Assembly: GCA_035714085.1 (NCBI GenBank) | Contig: DASTMP010000048.1 | Location: 1 to 64,000, forward strand | Source: JAJVID01 sp035714085 | GTDB taxonomy: Bacteria > Acidobacteriota > Blastocatellia > RBC074 | DNA length: 64,000 nt | Reading direction: 5' to 3' | Part shown: positions 35,768 through 44,612 of the stretch, piece by piece | Layout of the letters: each line of letters opens with the position of its first letter | Position numbering within the stretch: the first letter of the stretch is position 1 | Translations under genes and position numbers: made by a program | Notes under the pieces: model-generated | The model's database searches: none | Told to the model about the DNA's origin: nothing | Seen by the model: only the letters and a program-made list of their open reading frames with translations

Positions 35768-36436
35768 TCACTGGAAATCCGGCAAGTCATAATTCACCAA
35801 ATCGCCGATGCGCTCGATCGTTATATCAGCCGCAGGGTAAGCGGCTGCGGTCTCGCGGTCGAGCGCGTAATGCCCCTGACGCGGGAAGACAGTTGTCAGC
35901 CGGTCCCCCCAGACGTTTTTCATCGCGGCGAGTATTCGCAGCTTATCGTCCACCATCACATAACGGCGCGCCGGGTAATGCCGCTCCACGTCATCAAGCA
36001 TCAGCTCTTTGTGGATGTAGATCAGGACGCGACCTTCGACCGCGTCCCATAAACTCGACCGCCGCACCTTGCGTGGCTGGAAAACCACGTCGCCGTCCGA
36101 GAGGATCACTGTCGGCCCCCACTGCCGCACGCGATCCAGGGCGTCGAGTGAGCCGGGGTATAAGCGGTTGGCGAACGGGTAGTCCACCAGGTACTCGGAT
36201 ATCATCAGCAGTCCGTGGTCACACGCGGCTTCGAGCCGATAGCGCTGCAACGTCCCCAGGTAATCGGCGTAACCGAGTTCGGCGCGCAACTCCTCGAAGA
36301 TGGTAAAGTATCGGTCTCGGACCTCAGGTCCGAACTTCTGTTCCAAATACCGCCGCAGGTCGGCCGTCACCCTGTCGTTATCCAGCAGCGTGTTGTCCAC
36401 GTCGAACAGAAACACGACTTCACTATCATGTGTCAT
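35768..36436 (-). CDS. HAD-superfamily hydrolase
   Basis: 222 residues. HAD motif I VFLFDVDNTLLD (nucleophile and acid aspartates), motif II VILSDGD, a lysine in RKVRRSS or HKELM for motif III, and motif IV YVMVDDKLRIL. A C1-type cap of about 70 helical residues lies between motifs I and II. Such enzymes dephosphorylate small molecules; this one is not assignable to a subfamily. The ATG at 36436 follows a GGGGG stretch; a TTG two codons earlier is less likely. It lies convergent with the antiporter gene. Confidence 0.82.
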   Translation of the reverse strand: MTHDSEVVFLFDVDNTLLDNDRVTADLRRYLEQKFGPEVRDRYFTIFEELRAELGYADYLGTLQRYRLEAACDHGLLMISEYLVDYPFANRLYPGSLDALDRVRQWGPTVILSDGDVVFQPRKVRRSSLWDAVEGRVLIYIHKELMLDDVERHYPARRYVMVDDKLRILAAMKNVWGDRLTTVFPRQGHYALDRETAAAYPAADITIERIGDLVNYDLPDFQ

Positions 36437-36520
36437 CAGCAAACCCCCATCAGGAAAATAAGCCCTGTCGCATTCCCTGTCGGTACGTGAACGGACTGAA
36501 CCGCCAAACCGCCACAGCGC

Positions 36521-36723
36521 TTAGCGTCGCGCCTGCTTGTCGAGCCATTCCGCAATCTCTTCTTTGAATTGCGCCTTGACGACTCTCCATTCGCATCAAA
36601 CATGCGGTCCACCGGCCGCCGGCCGCCGGTCTGCGCCACGGCGCGCGATTCAAACTGTGCGGATGATGCGAGTGTGACAATCGCCACAGCCATTGCAAGC
36701 GCGACTCGCCTGAGCGCATTCAT
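36521..36723 (-). pseudogene. Small exported protein with an apparent frameshift (EF-hand-like remnant)
   Basis: The ATG at 36723 has a strong GGAGGAG ribosome-binding site. It opens a signal peptide (ALRRVALAMAVAIVTLASSA, cleavage near AVAQ). The first frame reads ...PVDRMFDANG; after that a different frame reads RVVKAQFKEEIAEWLDKQ then stops at 36521. Joined, DANG..RVVKAQF resembles an EF-hand loop with a few bases lost between. The undisturbed frame runs on to 36436 with an unlikely Arg/Ser-rich tail. Either a real small deletion or a sequencing error is possible. Confidence 0.4.
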
Positions 36724-37210
36724 GTCGATACTCCTCCTACGATTGAATGATTTGACTGCGAGTCTTGGGGCTATATGACAGACGATAAGACTCGGCGTCA
36801 AGCCAAATAGACGGACTATTCCTCCGCGCAATACCTGAGGTAGTTGACAACCGTTCCCGATTACTCGCCGAAGGAATCGTCCATGCCGAGAGGTTCAATA
36901 CTGACAGACGGGGCAGGCTCTGCTAGACTTCGCCGTCGAGTGCGCATGACAAGCGACTTCAGGAAAGCCGTCCTCCTGAGTAGGAGGACAAAATCACACT
37001 GCAATTCAACAGCGCGGACTACTATAGCCCCTCAAACTCACGTATGATGCAAGGCAGTTCGATTACCTTAAGTGTGGGGTCAGCGAAAAACCTCCGGTCA
37101 GCGCCCACACGAGCAAAATCAGAATCGGATCGAATAATCCTGACTTGAAAACGCTTGAGGCGTCGGTCACGACTCATGTGAAATGATGGGGCGTCACGTC
37201 AGCGCAAGGG
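36724..37210. other. Intergenic region upstream of the AAA-TPR gene
   Basis: About 490 bases. A short hairpin, GTGTGGG (37072-37078) with CCCACAC (37104-37110), encloses two direct copies of GGTCAGCG. No gene-like frame is seen. Confidence 0.35.
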
Positions 37211-39826
37211 ATGGCGCGAATGGATGCGAGCAAAAATGCCTTTGTCCTGTCCGGGCGAGAGTCCCACTACGAGCGGCTACGAGCGGCGTTGGCGTCGACG
37301 CTCGACGGCTCGCCGCAGATCATCTTGTTGTCCGGGACCGCTGGATCGGGGAAAACGACTCTGATCCGCGAGTTCTGCCGGAGAACGCAGCAGGCCGAGC
37401 CTGAACTACTGGTCGTTTACACACAGTGCAATTCTCAAAGCGGCGCCGGCGACCCTTATCTGCCGTTCAAAGAGGCTCTCGCCCTGCTGACTGGCGTCGC
37501 CGGAAATGATCAGGACAGAAAGAGTCTGAGCGCCGAAAATTCCAGCCGATTGAGAAAGTTCGCCGGGCAGGCCGGGGATGCCCTGGTCGAACTCGGCCCT
37601 GATTTGATCGGGGTCTTCCTTCCCATCACCGGGTTGGTGACGAAAGCGAGCGCTTTCATCGCCAAGAAAGCCGGCTGGGTGAAGAAGCTTGAGCAGGCCG
37701 AAAACGATATTCTTCAACACGAGAATATCAAACCCGATAGATTCTTCGAACAATTCGGGCGTGTGCTGATTCATCTCTCCGGGAAGACGCCGATCGCTCT
37801 GGTGATCGATGATCTTCACTGGGCGGACGGCGGCTCGCTCGATCTTCTCTTCCATCTTACGCGCCAGGTTCAGAGCCTGACCGGCGCAAAGCTCCTGCTG
37901 ATCGGCGCGTATCGTCCCGATGAGGCCGCGCCCGGACTAGAAAGCGCTCGGCCTCCGCTCGAGAAGCTCATCAATGAGATAAACCGTTACTGGCGCAACG
38001 TGAACGTCGATCTGTCCTCTGCGATTGGCGGCGACACGGGCAGAATGTTCATAAACGATCTGTTAGACACCGAGCCTAACCTGTTGGACGACGAATTCAG
38101 GCGCCAGTTGTTCAGGCACACCGAGGGACAACCGCTCTTTGTCGTTGAAACTCTGCGGTTGTTGCAGGAACAGAGTCAGTTGATCAGGGACGGTGAAGGA
38201 CGATGGGCGCTTTCACAGCCAGTCGACTTCAAAGAGTTGCCCGATAACGTCAAGGCCGTGATCAGGGAGAGGATCGCCCGGCTGAGCCAGGATTTGCGAG
38301 ACATACTGACTTGCGGCAGTGTGGAGGGCGAGCATTTTACGGCCCAGGTAGTGTCGCGCGTCCGCCGGATCGAAGAGCTAGATCTGGCGGGGAAACTGGG
38401 TGAGGAGCTTGAAAGGCAACACCGCTTGGTGGAATCTGAAGGCGAGGCGCCGCTCAGCAGAAAGAGGCTTCACATTTATCATTTCGTTCACAACCTTTTC
38501 CAGCAATACATTTATGACGAGCTGAGCGGGATGCAGAGAGAGCTTCTCCACCTGGCGATAGGACGGGCGTTGGAAGAATTATACGGCGAGGATGCGAAAA
38601 AGATCGCGGCGCAGATCGCGCGGCATTACATCGAGGCCGCGGACGAAGAGAAGGCGATCAAGTATTGCGTGATGGCCGGCGATCAGGCGAAGCTCGCCTA
38701 CGGTTACAGAGAAGCCATTCGCCATTACGACCTCGCCGCAGGAATGATCGCTAAAGGCTTTGGTAGCGAAGAGCAGGAGAGCGAGATAGCCCGCTCACTG
38801 GGCGACGCGCACGCCTTTCTGTCAGAACACGCCGAAGCGCTGAAGAATTACCGGAAGGCAGAGGCGTATTATCGCAGCCGTGGCGACGCGCGTGGGCTTT
38901 CAGACTCTCTTCGCGGAATTGCGCTCGTCCACCTGAACCGAAACGATTACCAAGAGGCGTTCAAATACGCGAAGGACGCCTTGAGCCTCTATAAGCAGAC
39001 CGGCGACCGGATGGGCGAGAACGAAACGCTCCGCTACATCGGTGACATTCACTGCGGGATGGGGAATTATCAGCATGCGCTGGAAGCTTACCAGGAGGTG
39101 TTGCGCATTCGCCGCGAGATAGGCCAGCGGGCGCTCGAGGGAGGCGCGTTGGGCGATATCGGCGACGTCTATCTCTTCCTGGGTTTGTATGAGGAGTCAC
39201 TGGAGCTTCACCGCCGCTCCCTGGAGATCAACGAGGAAGTGAACTACAAGTACGGGCAGACATGGTGTCATCACGACATGGGAGTCATTCACCTCAATAT
39301 GGGGAACCTCAGCGACGCGCGCGAAGAGTTGGAAATGGCCGTCTCCCTGGCCGAAGAGATTCAGGCGCGGAATCTGGTCGCGCTGAGCAAGAACGACCTG
39401 TCTGTCGTTTTCAGAGAAATGGGCGACAGGGCGAGTACAGAGACTTCGCTGAAGTTGGCGCGCGAGGCCACTGAGTTGGCCGAGCGGTTTGAGCTCATCT
39501 TCGGTCAGATTTCGGGCGCCTCCAATCAGGCGATGGCCCAGCTCAGACTCAATGATACGGCGTCGGCGAAGGAGCATTCTCAGAGCGCGATAGCGTTACT
39601 CGAGCGACACGGCGCCTCCGAGGTGATAGAGGAAGAGATATTTTTTAACCATGCCGAAATATTGAAAGAGGCGCGAGAGACCGAGGAGGCGAAAAAATAT
39701 TTGAAGAAGGCGTACGACGAAGTGATGAACAAGGCGAACAGGATCAATGATCAGATCATTCGAAAATCATTCCTTGACCGAGTTCGCGTCAATCGGGCCA
39801 TCATCGGCGCCTGTCAGGCGCCCTGA
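37211..39826 (+). CDS. AAA-type ATPase with TPR repeats (orphan signalling ATPase)
   Basis: 871 residues. An AAA_16/STAND ATPase module: Walker A GTAGSGKTT (42-50), Walker B VIDDLHWAD (198-206), then a winged-helix-like section. From about 460 onward there is a series of TPR hairpins (GDAHAFLSEHAEALKNYRKAE; YIGDIHCGMGNYQHALEAY; DIGDVYLFLGLYEESLELH; DMGVIHLNMGNLSDAREEL). Related proteins carry a sensor, kinase, cyclase or DNA-binding domain; here none is seen at either end. It may act through partner binding only. Start 37211 or 37220: AAGGG is better spaced for 37220. Confidence 0.82.
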   Translation: MARMDASKNAFVLSGRESHYERLRAALASTLDGSPQIILLSGTAGSGKTTLIREFCRRTQQAEPELLVVYTQCNSQSGAGDPYLPFKEALALLTGVAGNDQDRKSLSAENSSRLRKFAGQAGDALVELGPDLIGVFLPITGLVTKASAFIAKKAGWVKKLEQAENDILQHENIKPDRFFEQFGRVLIHLSGKTPIALVIDDLHWADGGSLDLLFHLTRQVQSLTGAKLLLIGAYRPDEAAPGLESARPPLEKLINEINRYWRNVNVDLSSAIGGDTGRMFINDLLDTEPNLLDDEFRRQLFRHTEGQPLFVVETLRLLQEQSQLIRDGEGRWALSQPVDFKELPDNVKAVIRERIARLSQDLRDILTCGSVEGEHFTAQVVSRVRRIEELDLAGKLGEELERQHRLVESEGEAPLSRKRLHIYHFVHNLFQQYIYDELSGMQRELLHLAIGRALEELYGEDAKKIAAQIARHYIEAADEEKAIKYCVMAGDQAKLAYGYREAIRHYDLAAGMIAKGFGSEEQESEIARSLGDAHAFLSEHAEALKNYRKAEAYYRSRGDARGLSDSLRGIALVHLNRNDYQEAFKYAKDALSLYKQTGDRMGENETLRYIGDIHCGMGNYQHALEAYQEVLRIRREIGQRALEGGALGDIGDVYLFLGLYEESLELHRRSLEINEEVNYKYGQTWCHHDMGVIHLNMGNLSDAREELEMAVSLAEEIQARNLVALSKNDLSVVFREMGDRASTETSLKLAREATELAERFELIFGQISGASNQAMAQLRLNDTASAKEHSQSAIALLERHGASEVIEEEIFFNHAEILKEARETEEAKKYLKKAYDEVMNKANRINDQIIRKSFLDRVRVNRAIIGACQAP

Positions 39827-39914
39827 AGTTTCCCCGTGGCGGCGTCGCGGACTAAGTTTGCGGCTTTCGCTTAAAAGCCATGTGGACATCCCTTGGGGTA
39901 TCGGCCTGATCGGA

Positions 39915-41498
39915 TCATTCCTCTTTCAACGCGGCGGCCACAGTCTTCAAGAGTTTCTCGGCCGTGTACGGCTTTGGAAGAAATGTCTTCACGCCGAGTT
40001 GCGCGGCGTCCGCTATCTTGTTTTCGGCCTTCAGCCCGCTAGTCGCTATGATCTTTACCTTCGGGTCGAGTCTGCGCAGCGCCCGGATCGTCGTCGGGCC
40101 GTCCATATACGGCATCATCATATCCGTCATCACCACTTTCACTTCATCCTTGTGCGCGGCGAAGACCGCCATCGCCTCGGCGCCGTCGCTCGCGATCATC
40201 ACTCGATAGCCGAAAGCGCTCAGAGTCTCCCTCGCCACTTCACGAATAGCGTTCTCGTCGTCAATGACAAGAATCAGTTCTCCATTGCCCGTTGGCAGAT
40301 CGCGCCGCGAGGGCTGCGCAGGCGCCGGCTGCGCCGCTTCGATGGCGGGCAGGTAGACCTTGAACCGCGCTCCTCTGCCGACTTCGCTGTAGACATTGAC
40401 GAACCCGCCGTGACTGCGAACGATTCCGGCGACTGTAGATAGGCCAAGACCAGTCCCCTGCCCGTGCTCTTTTGTTGTAAAGAACGGATCGAAGATCTTG
40501 GTCAGATTCTGTTCCGAGATTCCAAACCCTGTGTCAATTACGCCGACGGAGACGTATTTGCCCGGCTTCGCTTCGACATTCATTCGCGCGTAATGTTCGT
40601 CGATCTCGACATTCTCCGCCTCGATTCGAAGCTCTCCCCCCTGCGGCATCGCGTCGCGCGCGTTGACGCAGAGATTCATCAGCACCTGATGAATCTGCGT
40701 CGCGTCGCCCGAGACGCTCGACAAATCCGGGTCAATCGAGAATGTGATATCGATGTTTTTGGGCATGGTGTCGGCCAGGATTTTGACGATCTCCTTGATC
40801 AGGTGTGTCGGCTGCAACGGGATGTGTTCGCCTTCGACGCCGCGGGCGAACGAGAGCACCTGTTTGATCATCTCGCCTCCGCGCACGGCGTTGGTGTGAA
40901 GAATGTTGAGCAGACGCTGGCTGCTCTCGTCGGCCAACCGCATCTGCAACAGCTCTACCGCGGTGAGGATCGGCGACAGCACGTTGTTCAGGTCGTGCGC
41001 GATGCCGCCGGCGAGCGTCCCGATGCTCTCCATCCGCTGCGCCCGCAGGAACTGTGATTCGAGACGTTTCTTATCGGTGATGTCGCGGATGATGGCGGTG
41101 AAGAGCTTGTGGCCGTCGGCGTCAATCTGTGAGATCGAAGCCTCGATCGGGAACTCCTCGCCGTCGGACCGCAGGCCGTAAAGCGCGCGCGCTTTGCCCA
41201 TCGTCCGCTGCGTCACGTTCGTTTCGTCAAAGACGCGGATGTGCTCGCGATGCGCCGCGCGGAACCGCTCCGGGATGAATCGATCCAGGCTCTCTCCCAG
41301 AGCCGCGGCGGCTGGGCAGCGGAACATCCTCTCCGCCGCCGCGTTAAAAAGCACGACGCGCTGATCCTCATCAACGGTGATGATGGCGTCCATCGCAGAG
41401 GCCAGAATGCCGGCGAGTTTGGCCTCACTCAAGCGCAGCGAGGCGGCGACCTCCGACTGATATTGATCCTCCGCATCAGGTGGTTCCGTAGTCTTCAT
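39915..41498 (-). CDS. Soluble PAS hybrid histidine kinase with C-terminal receiver
   Basis: 527 residues, no membrane helices. A PAS domain (about 20-145, MDAIITVDEDQRVVLFNAAAE), HisKA with the phospho-acceptor in GGIAHDLNNVLSPI, HATPase with NLCVNARDAMP, GVIDTGFGI and GTGLGLSTV, then a receiver (about 400-520: LVIDDENAIRE, phospho-Asp in VVMTDMMMPYMDG, Lys in FLPKPY). This is the NtrB-like 'IAHDLNN' kinase type. It lies convergent with the AAA-TPR gene, which it does not obviously serve. The ATG lacks a clear ribosome-binding site. Confidence 0.88.
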   Translation of the reverse strand: MKTTEPPDAEDQYQSEVAASLRLSEAKLAGILASAMDAIITVDEDQRVVLFNAAAERMFRCPAAAALGESLDRFIPERFRAAHREHIRVFDETNVTQRTMGKARALYGLRSDGEEFPIEASISQIDADGHKLFTAIIRDITDKKRLESQFLRAQRMESIGTLAGGIAHDLNNVLSPILTAVELLQMRLADESSQRLLNILHTNAVRGGEMIKQVLSFARGVEGEHIPLQPTHLIKEIVKILADTMPKNIDITFSIDPDLSSVSGDATQIHQVLMNLCVNARDAMPQGGELRIEAENVEIDEHYARMNVEAKPGKYVSVGVIDTGFGISEQNLTKIFDPFFTTKEHGQGTGLGLSTVAGIVRSHGGFVNVYSEVGRGARFKVYLPAIEAAQPAPAQPSRRDLPTGNGELILVIDDENAIREVARETLSAFGYRVMIASDGAEAMAVFAAHKDEVKVVMTDMMMPYMDGPTTIRALRRLDPKVKIIATSGLKAENKIADAAQLGVKTFLPKPYTAEKLLKTVAAALKEE

Positions 41499-41585
41499 AG
41501 GTTTTTAGAGGAATTGACGTTCAGTCTTTCCCGGCAAGTTTATAACAAAAAACCTGATAAAGCCTACGGCGCCGGCGCCACGGCG

Positions 41586-42080
41586 TCACCACTCCTCGGC
41601 CATGCCCGTTACATCCTCCACCTTAATGCGAAAAACGATGGTTCCCGTCATACCCTGAACCAGCTTTGATTCGACCGGCGTCATATGCGGTAACCGGCTG
41701 TAGAGCTTGGTCAGAATCTTCTCCTGCGTCTCCTCGTTGGAAACCTCCTCGAAAGTCCCGGAAGCGATCACGCTGCGCCAGTTATATGAATCTTTGATCT
41801 CGTCCACCTGCAGGCAGACGCGAGGGTTGGCGCGCAGCGCGTCCAGCTTTTTGCCAGGCAGCGTGTGGATGTAAATGTACTTGCCGTCAAAGAAGTAATT
41901 CACCGGCACGACGTATGGCCATCCCGAGGCGATACAACCGAGCCTTCCCAAACTCCCTTCGCGCAGGATCGCCCGCGCGTCAGCGTCTCTGAGTTTGCCG
42001 ATATTCATTGTGGCGCCTCTGCGCATCCGGGTCGCGCTCGATTGCGTCCCGCTCGTGTTTCCTGGTTTGCCGATATTCAT
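41586..42080 (-). CDS. Pyridoxamine 5'-phosphate oxidase-like FMN-binding protein
   Basis: 164 residues. The split-barrel flavin fold is shown by LREGSLGRLGCIASGWPYVVP, then YFFDGKYIYIHTLPGKKLDAL, RVCLQVDEI and WRSVIASGTFEEV. Such proteins bind FMN, F420 or heme as dimers; many are stress-associated reductases. ATG 42080 is chosen because AGGAG lies eight bases upstream. The start region is duplicated: the same 19 bases (41993-42011, 42065-42083) give MNIGK twice, 24 codons apart, so translation could also start at 42008. Confidence 0.78.
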   Translation of the reverse strand: MNIGKPGNTSGTQSSATRMRRGATMNIGKLRDADARAILREGSLGRLGCIASGWPYVVPVNYFFDGKYIYIHTLPGKKLDALRANPRVCLQVDEIKDSYNWRSVIASGTFEEVSNEETQEKILTKLYSRLPHMTPVESKLVQGMTGTIVFRIKVEDVTGMAEEW

Positions 42081-42322
42081 TGTCTCATCTCCTGCCATCT
42101 CCTATTGCCATATAGAGCAATGCCTGTGCCGCGCAAAAATCACCGCCAGGCAGCGCGAAGTGAGGTTGTGTTTGGGAAAATTACGAGGCTTGGAGCGGAA
42201 AAATCCGCAAGGCAATAAGACCGGAGAAAGCTCTTGCGCTTATGCATTCAACAGCTCAGCGCGTCGACGTTCTCAAAGCGTGGGCTACTAGAGCCAATTC
42301 CCTACAGACTGGCGCTTGACGC

Positions 42323-42556
42323 CTATTTTCTGAAATCACTTGTATTGAACAGCTCCCTTATTTCTTCCGGACTTAGTGAAAGTAGCTCATCCAGTTCGCC
42401 TGCTTCCTTCATGTCCAGGATACATTGAATCGTAAGCGCCTCTGCGCCTTCTGCTATCTCATCATTATCAGCGACGTCATGTGTTCTCGCGTTGAGGCTG
42501 GTGAGCAACTCTATATATAGTTGGACGATGAGCGGCTTGATGTCTTGTTCTGTCAT
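42323..42556 (-). CDS. Small acidic hypothetical protein
   Basis: 77 residues, about 25% acidic, predicted mostly helical (MTEQDIKPLIVQLYIELLTS...). I do not recognise a family. The sequence is leucine/glutamate-balanced and protein-like rather than a shadow of another frame. A weak GGGAAG precedes the ATG. It stands alone between the FMN protein and the receiver gene. Confidence 0.45.
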   Translation of the reverse strand: MTEQDIKPLIVQLYIELLTSLNARTHDVADNDEIAEGAEALTIQCILDMKEAGELDELLSLSPEEIRELFNTSDFRK

Positions 42557-42782
42557 GGGCTTCCCTAATCGTGTTGCAAGCTCCGATTGGCGGCGATCCG
42601 AGCGGGAGATTGGCGCCGGAGTTGGAGAGGTGGCAGGATGTTACACGCCCGCAGCGCCAAGACAATGAGGCCATGCTCAACCACTCTTTCCTTTAACTGA
42701 TGCTAAAATCGGAAAAGTATTTCAGAACTGATAGCTTAGATTGGCGCTGAGTCGGTGAGATAGCAGGCCGTCGCGCTTTTAT

Positions 42783-43223
42783 TCACCATGTCGTATAGTT
42801 CTTGTCGCTCAGTTCCGAAAGCGGACTTCCGTTTGAACGGAGCCCTGCTGAAGATGGGCGAGAGACGGCGGCGTCAATCACCTCGCGCATTCTTTCTAGC
42901 TCTGTCGACTTGTCTATTGCATTTGTCGCCCCTACTGCGCGCGCCAGTTCACGAATCTCTTCTCCGAATGACGTAATCGCTACAATCGGCAGGTTTGCAA
43001 GCTCATCATTCGACCTGACAGCCACGATTAAATCCAAGCCGTTGAGAACCGGCATTGCGATGTCGGTTACGAGCGCGTCGGGGCGATTTACCTGTATTTC
43101 AGCGAACGCTTCGAGACCGTTCCGAACAGCATTCACCTTATAGCCCGCTGCCGCTAACATATAACTGTAAAGCGCCCGTAAATCATCGTCATCTTCAGCT
43201 AAGAGAATCTTCAATCGTCGCAT
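42783..43223 (-). CDS. Stand-alone response regulator receiver
   Basis: 146 residues. Receiver fold: acidic pocket KILLAEDDDDLR (about 4-15), phospho-aspartate in DALVTDIAMPVLNGLD, Thr/Ser in IVAITSFGEE, and Lys in NAIDKSTEL. There is no output domain, only a short Ser-rich tail, so it is a CheY-like shuttle. No kinase lies directly beside it; the two hybrid kinases in the window already contain receivers. ATG 43223 is used; the longer frame begins at TTG 43253 without a ribosome-binding site. Confidence 0.85.
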   Translation of the reverse strand: MRRLKILLAEDDDDLRALYSYMLAAAGYKVNAVRNGLEAFAEIQVNRPDALVTDIAMPVLNGLDLIVAVRSNDELANLPIVAITSFGEEIRELARAVGATNAIDKSTELERMREVIDAAVSRPSSAGLRSNGSPLSELSDKNYTTW

Positions 43224-43253
43224 AGAAAATATCGAGGGGGATTGGGTGAACAA

Positions 43254-43865
43254 GATGGAGGAATTTGCACGGTGTTGGAGATACGGCAGTTTGTCGCGCC
43301 CGAAGACAAAGAGGGCGCCAAGTCTCCTCCTTAACCTAACCTGGCGCCCTCTTCTGTCTGGAGGGTGGAAACAACGCGATACTGACTTCTACGGTGTCGG
43401 TCAAGTAAGCAGCCCAAAGTTGATTTAGAAAGGAAGTACGCCAATCGCCGCCGCAATATGGGCGCCATGTTACCGTTTTCCGCTAAACTACTGATTTCGC
43501 AAGGAGAGTCACACTTACTCGGTTCGGATCGCAGCGCGAGGCGTGACATTTTGTCGCCGCGATATGGGGAATGGCGCGTCAGCGGAACCTGTGAAGTAGC
43601 AGGCCGTCGCGCAGCAAAACCTCTGGGGAGTTTCGGAACATGCCGTGCGGCGCTTCGGGACATGCGCTGCGCTAACTGCCCTGCATTCAACACCGTCAAT
43701 CCGGCGTGGTAATTGCACTCGCATCCTGCAACCTGTAGGACGTACAACAAGCCGAGTGAGGCGCATGACGCAACAGGAAGGACACCTCACTCGGCTTGTC
43801 CCTTTTCCGCCCGGCTTCTTTTCTCTTCACATCTCGAATCGCCTTCGCGCTGCGGCTTGCGGAGG
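43254..43865. other. Intergenic region with two strong hairpins
   Basis: 612 bases without a convincing gene. AGAGGGCGCCA (43310-43320) pairs perfectly with 43342-43352. ACAAGCCGAGTGAGG (43747-43761) pairs perfectly with 43785-43799. A 16-base segment GTAGCAGGCCGTCGCG-like occurs here (near 43596) and again near 42763. Confidence 0.5.
43747..43808 (+). terminator. Possible intrinsic terminator (15-bp perfect stem)
   Basis: ACAAGCCGAGTGAGG pairs with CCTCACTCGGCTTGT across a 23-base loop, followed on the plus strand by CCCTTTT. The T-run is short and no plus-strand gene lies upstream, so it may instead serve as a structured RNA end for the minus-strand STAS-like gene. Confidence 0.3.
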
Positions 43866-44228
43866 TCACCTCAACAGCCACTCTTCGGCGGCCTGGAAGT
43901 CCGTAAACGCATCGACACTTACTCCCCGATTCTGAGCCACCAGCACTCCGAACTTTCGCGGGTCAATTTGCTCTGGTCTGCTGAAAAACGCGACTTTTAC
44001 CCTGTGGATCGCGAATGCCTGTAAACTTTCTCCAAAGAGGTATCTATCAAAAGCAGAGATTTTTACTTCGTATCCCGTAGTGTCAATGAGAAGTTTATCG
44101 TTCTTCGTGAGCTCGCAATATTCGGCAATTGAGTCAAATTGCAGCGACGCCTCGCCCCGCTCGCCCACGCCGATAAACCTTGCGGCGAGATAACCGGGCA
44201 TTTGTTTCATCTGAAGTTGAAAGCTCAT
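43866..44228 (-). CDS. STAS/SpoIIAA-like protein
   Basis: 120 residues. The alternating pattern (MPGYLAARFIG, LLIDTTGYEV, VKVAFFSRPE, GVSVDAFTDFQAAEEWL) fits a SpoIIAA-like STAS fold, the last being the typical C-terminal helix. The usual phosphorylatable DxS motif is not apparent, so a classical anti-sigma antagonist role is doubtful. GGAGG precedes the ATG at a short spacing. It stands alone. Confidence 0.6.
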   Translation of the reverse strand: MSFQLQMKQMPGYLAARFIGVGERGEASLQFDSIAEYCELTKNDKLLIDTTGYEVKISAFDRYLFGESLQAFAIHRVKVAFFSRPEQIDPRKFGVLVAQNRGVSVDAFTDFQAAEEWLLR

Positions 44229-44612
44229 GTTCCTCCGGCTGCGCTTCGGATAGCAGCCCCATTTACGAAGTTAGCAAGCAGCATTCCCGCCGACTATTGC
44301 GCGCAATCGGCCTACAACTCGCCTCTGAATACTCCGAATACCATTCAACGAAAAATTCCTGCGCGTCAGGAGTGAAACGAAGATAAGAATTCTCGCCTCC
44401 GTCCTCGCTTTTTCTGCCCCTATTTTTTTGTCCGCCGCTTCTGAGCGGATGAAACAATGACCACCTCCAGCAAGACGCCAATCCCCATTTCCGCGCGGTT
44501 CGATTTAGACAGGAATACGTTCGCGTGCGTACCGACATTTCGGAAAAGCGCGGACTAGGATGGAGGCCTGGGGTGGTGTGAAGAAAAGAAACAAACAAAG
44601 AGGGGAGATGAA
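44229..44612. other. Upstream region of the CBS-domain gene
   Basis: 384 bases. It contains the conserved box pair at 44527-44564 (separate entry). Nothing else is recognised; a TTTTTTT run occurs near 44424. Confidence 0.4.
44527..44564 (+). promoter_or_regulatory. Promoter-like box pair shared with the BON gene
   Basis: GCGTACCGAC (44527-44536), 18 bases, CTAGGATGGA (44555-44564). The same two boxes with the same 18-base spacing occur at 51672-51709 upstream of the BON-domain gene. The second box lies 48 bases before the ATG. The layout fits -35/-10 elements of an alternative sigma factor; the intervening bases are not conserved. Confidence 0.5.
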
